From Candidatus Kapaibacterium sp. (GTDB lineage Bacteria > Bacteroidota > Ignavibacteria > Kapaibacteriales > UBA961): a DNA stretch of 9,270 bases. Made by a program: the position numbers and the translations under genes. This document shows positions 6,768 to 9,270 of the stretch, piece after piece. The notes below the pieces were generated by a model, which ran no database searches, was not told the origin of the DNA, and was given only the letters and a program-made list of their open reading frames with translations. The stretch lies in NCBI GenBank assembly GCA_023253875.1, contig JALRFC010000052.1, forward strand, positions 1 to 9,270, written 5' to 3'. The first letter of the stretch is position 1. The number at the start of each line of letters is the position of its first letter.

Positions 6768-8825
6768 TTATTCAGGTTTGAATTCCGAATCTTTGATTTC
6801 CTGATTGATCTGATATTTCAATCCATCCATTGTGATGACAATCGGACCTTGTTCGATAATGAATTTTCCGGGGAATTTCACACCATCTACTTCGGTGTAA
6901 TTGGCATATGATTGCGTGACTTCTATATCACCCTGTGGACCTTTTGCAGTCTTCTTCACAGAGGAAATCAAGAATGTTGTTGCATCAAAAGACATCGTCT
7001 CAATATCACCGGAAGCATCTTTTGCTTCTACGATGATAGCATTTCCTTCTTGACCTTTGATTGTCAATGTCTTTCCGAGTTCAAGCATGCGAGCAGATTC
7101 CGCAATATGTGCATTGTCGAGCATACCTTGCTTTTCATCGGCTTCGGTTACTTCCTGAACTTGTGGACCCATCATTCTCCAAGCTTGATTTCCATCGGTC
7201 ATCATTGTTTGCTTGAACATCTTGAAATCCATGATTGTCACTTCTTTTCCGGGGGCTTTTTGCTTGCGTAGAATTGAGCCTTGCATTTGTTGACCATTCA
7301 TGTCAAACGATGCAGTTCCACTTGTAATCAAGGTTGAGATTTTAGAGATATTCTCCATTCCACCCAATGCCTTGCGATGTTTCTCCATCAACTCTTGTGG
7401 AGTCATTTCTACTTTCTTCATTTCAGATTTTTTGACTTCAAAATCGCTGGTGTATTCATAGACCGGGCCAAATTGCTTCAATGATTCCAATACATCAGGA
7501 CTACCAACAACGACAATTGACAGCTTTGAGACATGTTTGCTCATCGCATTTTTCATCTGTTCAGGTGAAATTGCATCAAATCTTGTTGGAAAATCCTTCA
7601 CATATGAGATTGGTTGATTATTATAATCAGCATTGAGTAGCAAGCCAGCCACATAATCTGAATTTTCAAAGCTCATTTTGAATTGACCAATCACAAATCG
7701 TTTGATTAAATCTAATTCTTCTTTTGGTGCAAGTTCAGTTGTGATTTTGGTCATTTCAGTTTGCATGACTTTGATTGCTGAGTCAGTTACTGAATTACGG
7801 ACATCGGCACCACAGATATAACGATTGACATCTCTTCCACTGGTTAGATATGCATAGGGAGTATAAGTATAAGAGTATGTTTCTCTCAATGTGCGGAATA
7901 ATCTTCCTGAAAATCCGGCACCCATGAGATTCGCACCGAGTCTCAATGCCTCAAAATCAGGATGATTATTGGGAACTGATGTTGCTGTCAATGCAGTAGA
8001 TGATTGAACGGAACTTGGTCGTGTGATAAAATAAACGCCTTGTGGCATTGGTTCTGCTTTTGGAGTACGAAATTCATTGACATCACCGGGGGTCCATGCT
8101 CCAAGTGCCTTTTCAAGAATTGGCTTGATTTCTTCAGGCTTTACATCTCCAACCACAGCTAATGTTGCATTGTTTGGACGATAGTATGTGGAATAGAATT
8201 TCTTGATTTCATCAAGAGTAATTGCATTGTAAGAAGCTTCTGATTTATGTCTAGCAGATGGGTGATTTGCACCATAAGCAATTTTTCTAGACATCACTTG
8301 AAGCATGGCATTTGCATTTGCTTTTTCTAGCTTCACTTCAGAGACTTTTTGTTTTCTCAATTTGGCTAGTTCATCTTCAGGGAAAGTCGCAGAGCGTAAT
8401 ACATCGGAGAAAACCTCGAGCATGATTGGCATATGTTTGAGAATACTCTCGCCGGTTACATTTGTGATATCTCCTGAAGAAGAAGCACTGACGCTAGCAC
8501 CAACTCCATCCAATTCTTTTGCAATGGTTAAAGCATCTCTTCTGCCGGCACCTTTGGTGAGCATTTCTGCGACCATAGCTGCTGTTCCGGGAATTGATTC
8601 AGAAACTTCTCCGCCTCTAATTTGGAGTCGTAGCGTAACTGTGGGTTGTTCATGATCTTCAACCACAAAGACTTTTAAACCATTTGAAAGGAATAATTCG
8701 GTATACTTAGGAAAGGCAAACTCTTTTGCGGGAAGAGGACCCGGTTTATCGCCTAATTTGAGTCCTTGACCAAATGCAGAATGCAGGGTCAGGAACATGG
8801 AGAAAAGAATGATATACTGTTTCAT
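6768..8825 (-). CDS. Exported, catalytically degenerate M16 (insulinase-like) protein with LolA-like C-terminal region
   Basis: The protein has 685 residues. Residues 1-20 are a signal peptide (MKQYIILFSMFLTLHSAFGQ). Residues about 43-225 form the first M16 domain (LSNGLKVFVVEDHEQP, then YYRPNNATLAVVGDV), and about 228-445 the second (GRLFRTLRETYSYTYTPYAYL at 307-327). At 80-92, where active members have the zinc motif HxxEH, the sequence is GTAAMVAEMLTKG: by alignment on the LxKG end, both histidines and the glutamate are replaced (A83, A86, E87). It should therefore not bind zinc alone. In M16B pairs the inactive subunit supplies the Arg/Tyr side of the chamber, and the RLFRTLRE...YSYTY block is retained. 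Residues about 474-685 (EKHRKALGGMENISKI onward) form a beta-rich region like LolA or lipoprotein-sorting domains, which bind lipid chains; its function here is inferred. The upstream gene, 35 bases away, encodes another M16 protein, a likely partner. The start has only an A-rich upstream. Confidence 0.88.
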   Translation of the reverse strand: MKQYIILFSMFLTLHSAFGQGLKLGDKPGPLPAKEFAFPKYTELFLSNGLKVFVVEDHEQPTVTLRLQIRGGEVSESIPGTAAMVAEMLTKGAGRRDALTIAKELDGVGASVSASSSGDITNVTGESILKHMPIMLEVFSDVLRSATFPEDELAKLRKQKVSEVKLEKANANAMLQVMSRKIAYGANHPSARHKSEASYNAITLDEIKKFYSTYYRPNNATLAVVGDVKPEEIKPILEKALGAWTPGDVNEFRTPKAEPMPQGVYFITRPSSVQSSTALTATSVPNNHPDFEALRLGANLMGAGFSGRLFRTLRETYSYTYTPYAYLTSGRDVNRYICGADVRNSVTDSAIKVMQTEMTKITTELAPKEELDLIKRFVIGQFKMSFENSDYVAGLLLNADYNNQPISYVKDFPTRFDAISPEQMKNAMSKHVSKLSIVVVGSPDVLESLKQFGPVYEYTSDFEVKKSEMKKVEMTPQELMEKHRKALGGMENISKISTLITSGTASFDMNGQQMQGSILRKQKAPGKEVTIMDFKMFKQTMMTDGNQAWRMMGPQVQEVTEADEKQGMLDNAHIAESARMLELGKTLTIKGQEGNAIIVEAKDASGDIETMSFDATTFLISSVKKTAKGPQGDIEVTQSYANYTEVDGVKFPGKFIIEQGPIVITMDGLKYQINQEIKDSEFKPE

Positions 8826-8860
8826 ATGTTTTCAATTATGTGTGATCAAAATGAAGATAT

Positions 8861-9270
8861 TTATTTCTGCTTGGGCATATATTGAAGAATCGTTCTAGAA
8901 TCTTGTGTGAAGTATTTTTTGGCCACACGTTGGAGATCTTCTTTTTTAGCTTTGCTCAGTGCTTGCTTTTGCGCTTCTTTGCTGGCAAGTGTTTCAGCAG
9001 TTTTTTCAACACTGACTATTTTGCTTTGCGTAGCTTGCGTGCTCTTGAGTCTTTCTTTGAGCAAAGCTTCTTTGCCTTGCAAGTCTTTGAACGTGTCTGT
9101 CAGACGGCCAGCAACTTTGTGTTTGTTGTTGTCCTTGAGGTACGCAATACGGCGTTGAATTTCAGCCAATTCCGTTTTTTGTTTGACAAGCCTATCAGTT
9201 ACTTTTTGTGCAGCTTCGGCTACCCGTGCAGTTTTGTACGGCTGTGTAATTCTTGAGCCGCGAACTTCTT
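8861..9270 (-). CDS. C-terminal part of an M16 family peptidase with long helical Lys/Glu-rich segment (gene runs off the right edge)
   Basis: The frame is open from the window edge to the TAA at 8861-8863, giving 135 residues. The last 29, KKEDLQRVAKKYFTQDSRT then ILQYMPKQK, match the end of M16 zinc proteases (the VTxEDVQRVAxKYLxPxNRTV pattern). The preceding stretch, from about residue 11 to 105, is rich in Lys, Glu, Ala, Gln and Leu. There is no proline for 121 residues, so it should form long helices or a coiled coil; that is more than the single helix usually found here. The catalytic HxxEH motif, expected far upstream, is outside the window. The gene precedes the inactive M16 gene by 35 bases on the same strand, so the two are probably co-transcribed and may form an active/inactive heterodimer in the cell envelope. 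The TTG at 9169 is not a real start, because the frame continues to the edge. Confidence 0.8.
   Translation of the reverse strand, partial: EVRGSRITQPYKTARVAEAAQKVTDRLVKQKTELAEIQRRIAYLKDNNKHKVAGRLTDTFKDLQGKEALLKERLKSTQATQSKIVSVEKTAETLASKEAQKQALSKAKKEDLQRVAKKYFTQDSRTILQYMPKQK

Noticed and set aside
6912..7271. Plus-strand 119-residue ORF
   Set aside because: It is entirely antisense to the M16 gene, which has clear family motifs and a signal peptide. The ORF's composition is rich in His, Cys and Phe with no domain.
8861..9169. A separate small coiled-coil gene starting at TTG 9169
   Set aside because: The frame stays open upstream to the window edge, and the end of the protein matches the M16 C-terminus, so this is the tail of a larger peptidase.
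8882..9256. Plus-strand 124-residue ORF, Phe-rich
   Set aside because: It lies antisense to the Lys-rich helical segment of the M16 gene; runs of AAG/AAA lysine codons read as CTT/TTT on the other strand, which explains the open, Phe/Leu-rich frame. It has no recognisable domain.

Overview
The window looks like a chromosomal segment of a Bacteroidota/Chlorobiota-type bacterium, possibly a Kapabacteria-like lineage. The reasons are an AT-rich composition (about 39% GC in the stretches I counted), mostly weak Shine-Dalgarno sites, an exported multidomain protein ending in a type IX secretion (T9SS)-like sorting domain, a predicted outer-membrane beta-barrel protein, and a two-gene M16 peptidase locus. 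The lineage is an inference, because no rRNA or other phylogenetic marker lies in the window.

Layout from left to right. Positions 1-589 (minus) hold the N-terminal 196 residues of a predicted exported outer-membrane barrel protein. Positions 590-845 are non-coding: they contain the leader of that gene, a plausible terminator for the next gene, and one perfect DnaA-box 9-mer. Positions 846-4904 (minus) encode a 1352-residue secreted protein. It has a signal peptide, an IgGFc-binding-protein-like N-terminal region, an Ig-like module, about four ASH/choice-of-anchor-D-like modules, further beta-rich modules and a C-terminal sorting domain. Positions 4905-5076 form a divergent promoter region. 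It includes a candidate 20-codon leader ORF that overlaps the start of the next gene. Positions 5077-5952 and 5954-6709 (plus) are a J-domain chaperone without a zinc finger and the SurE nucleotidase, separated by one base and surely co-transcribed. A bidirectional hairpin terminator at 6713-6743 separates them from the convergent M16 pair. That pair is a catalytically degenerate M16 protein fused to a LolA-like C-terminal region (6768-8825, minus), and upstream of it the C-terminal 135 residues of another M16 peptidase with an unusual long helical Lys/Glu/Ala/Gln-rich segment (8861-9270, minus, running off the window).

Three themes stand out: cell-envelope and surface proteins (barrel protein, T9SS cargo, exported M16 pair), protein homeostasis (DnaJ-like protein, M16 proteases) and stress or nucleotide housekeeping (SurE). 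I found no tRNA, rRNA, CRISPR array, transposase, phage gene or recognisable defence system. The most noteworthy items are the pseudo-M16/LolA-like fusion with its coiled-coil-bearing partner, the architecture of the giant secreted protein, and the possible leader peptide in front of the DnaJ gene.
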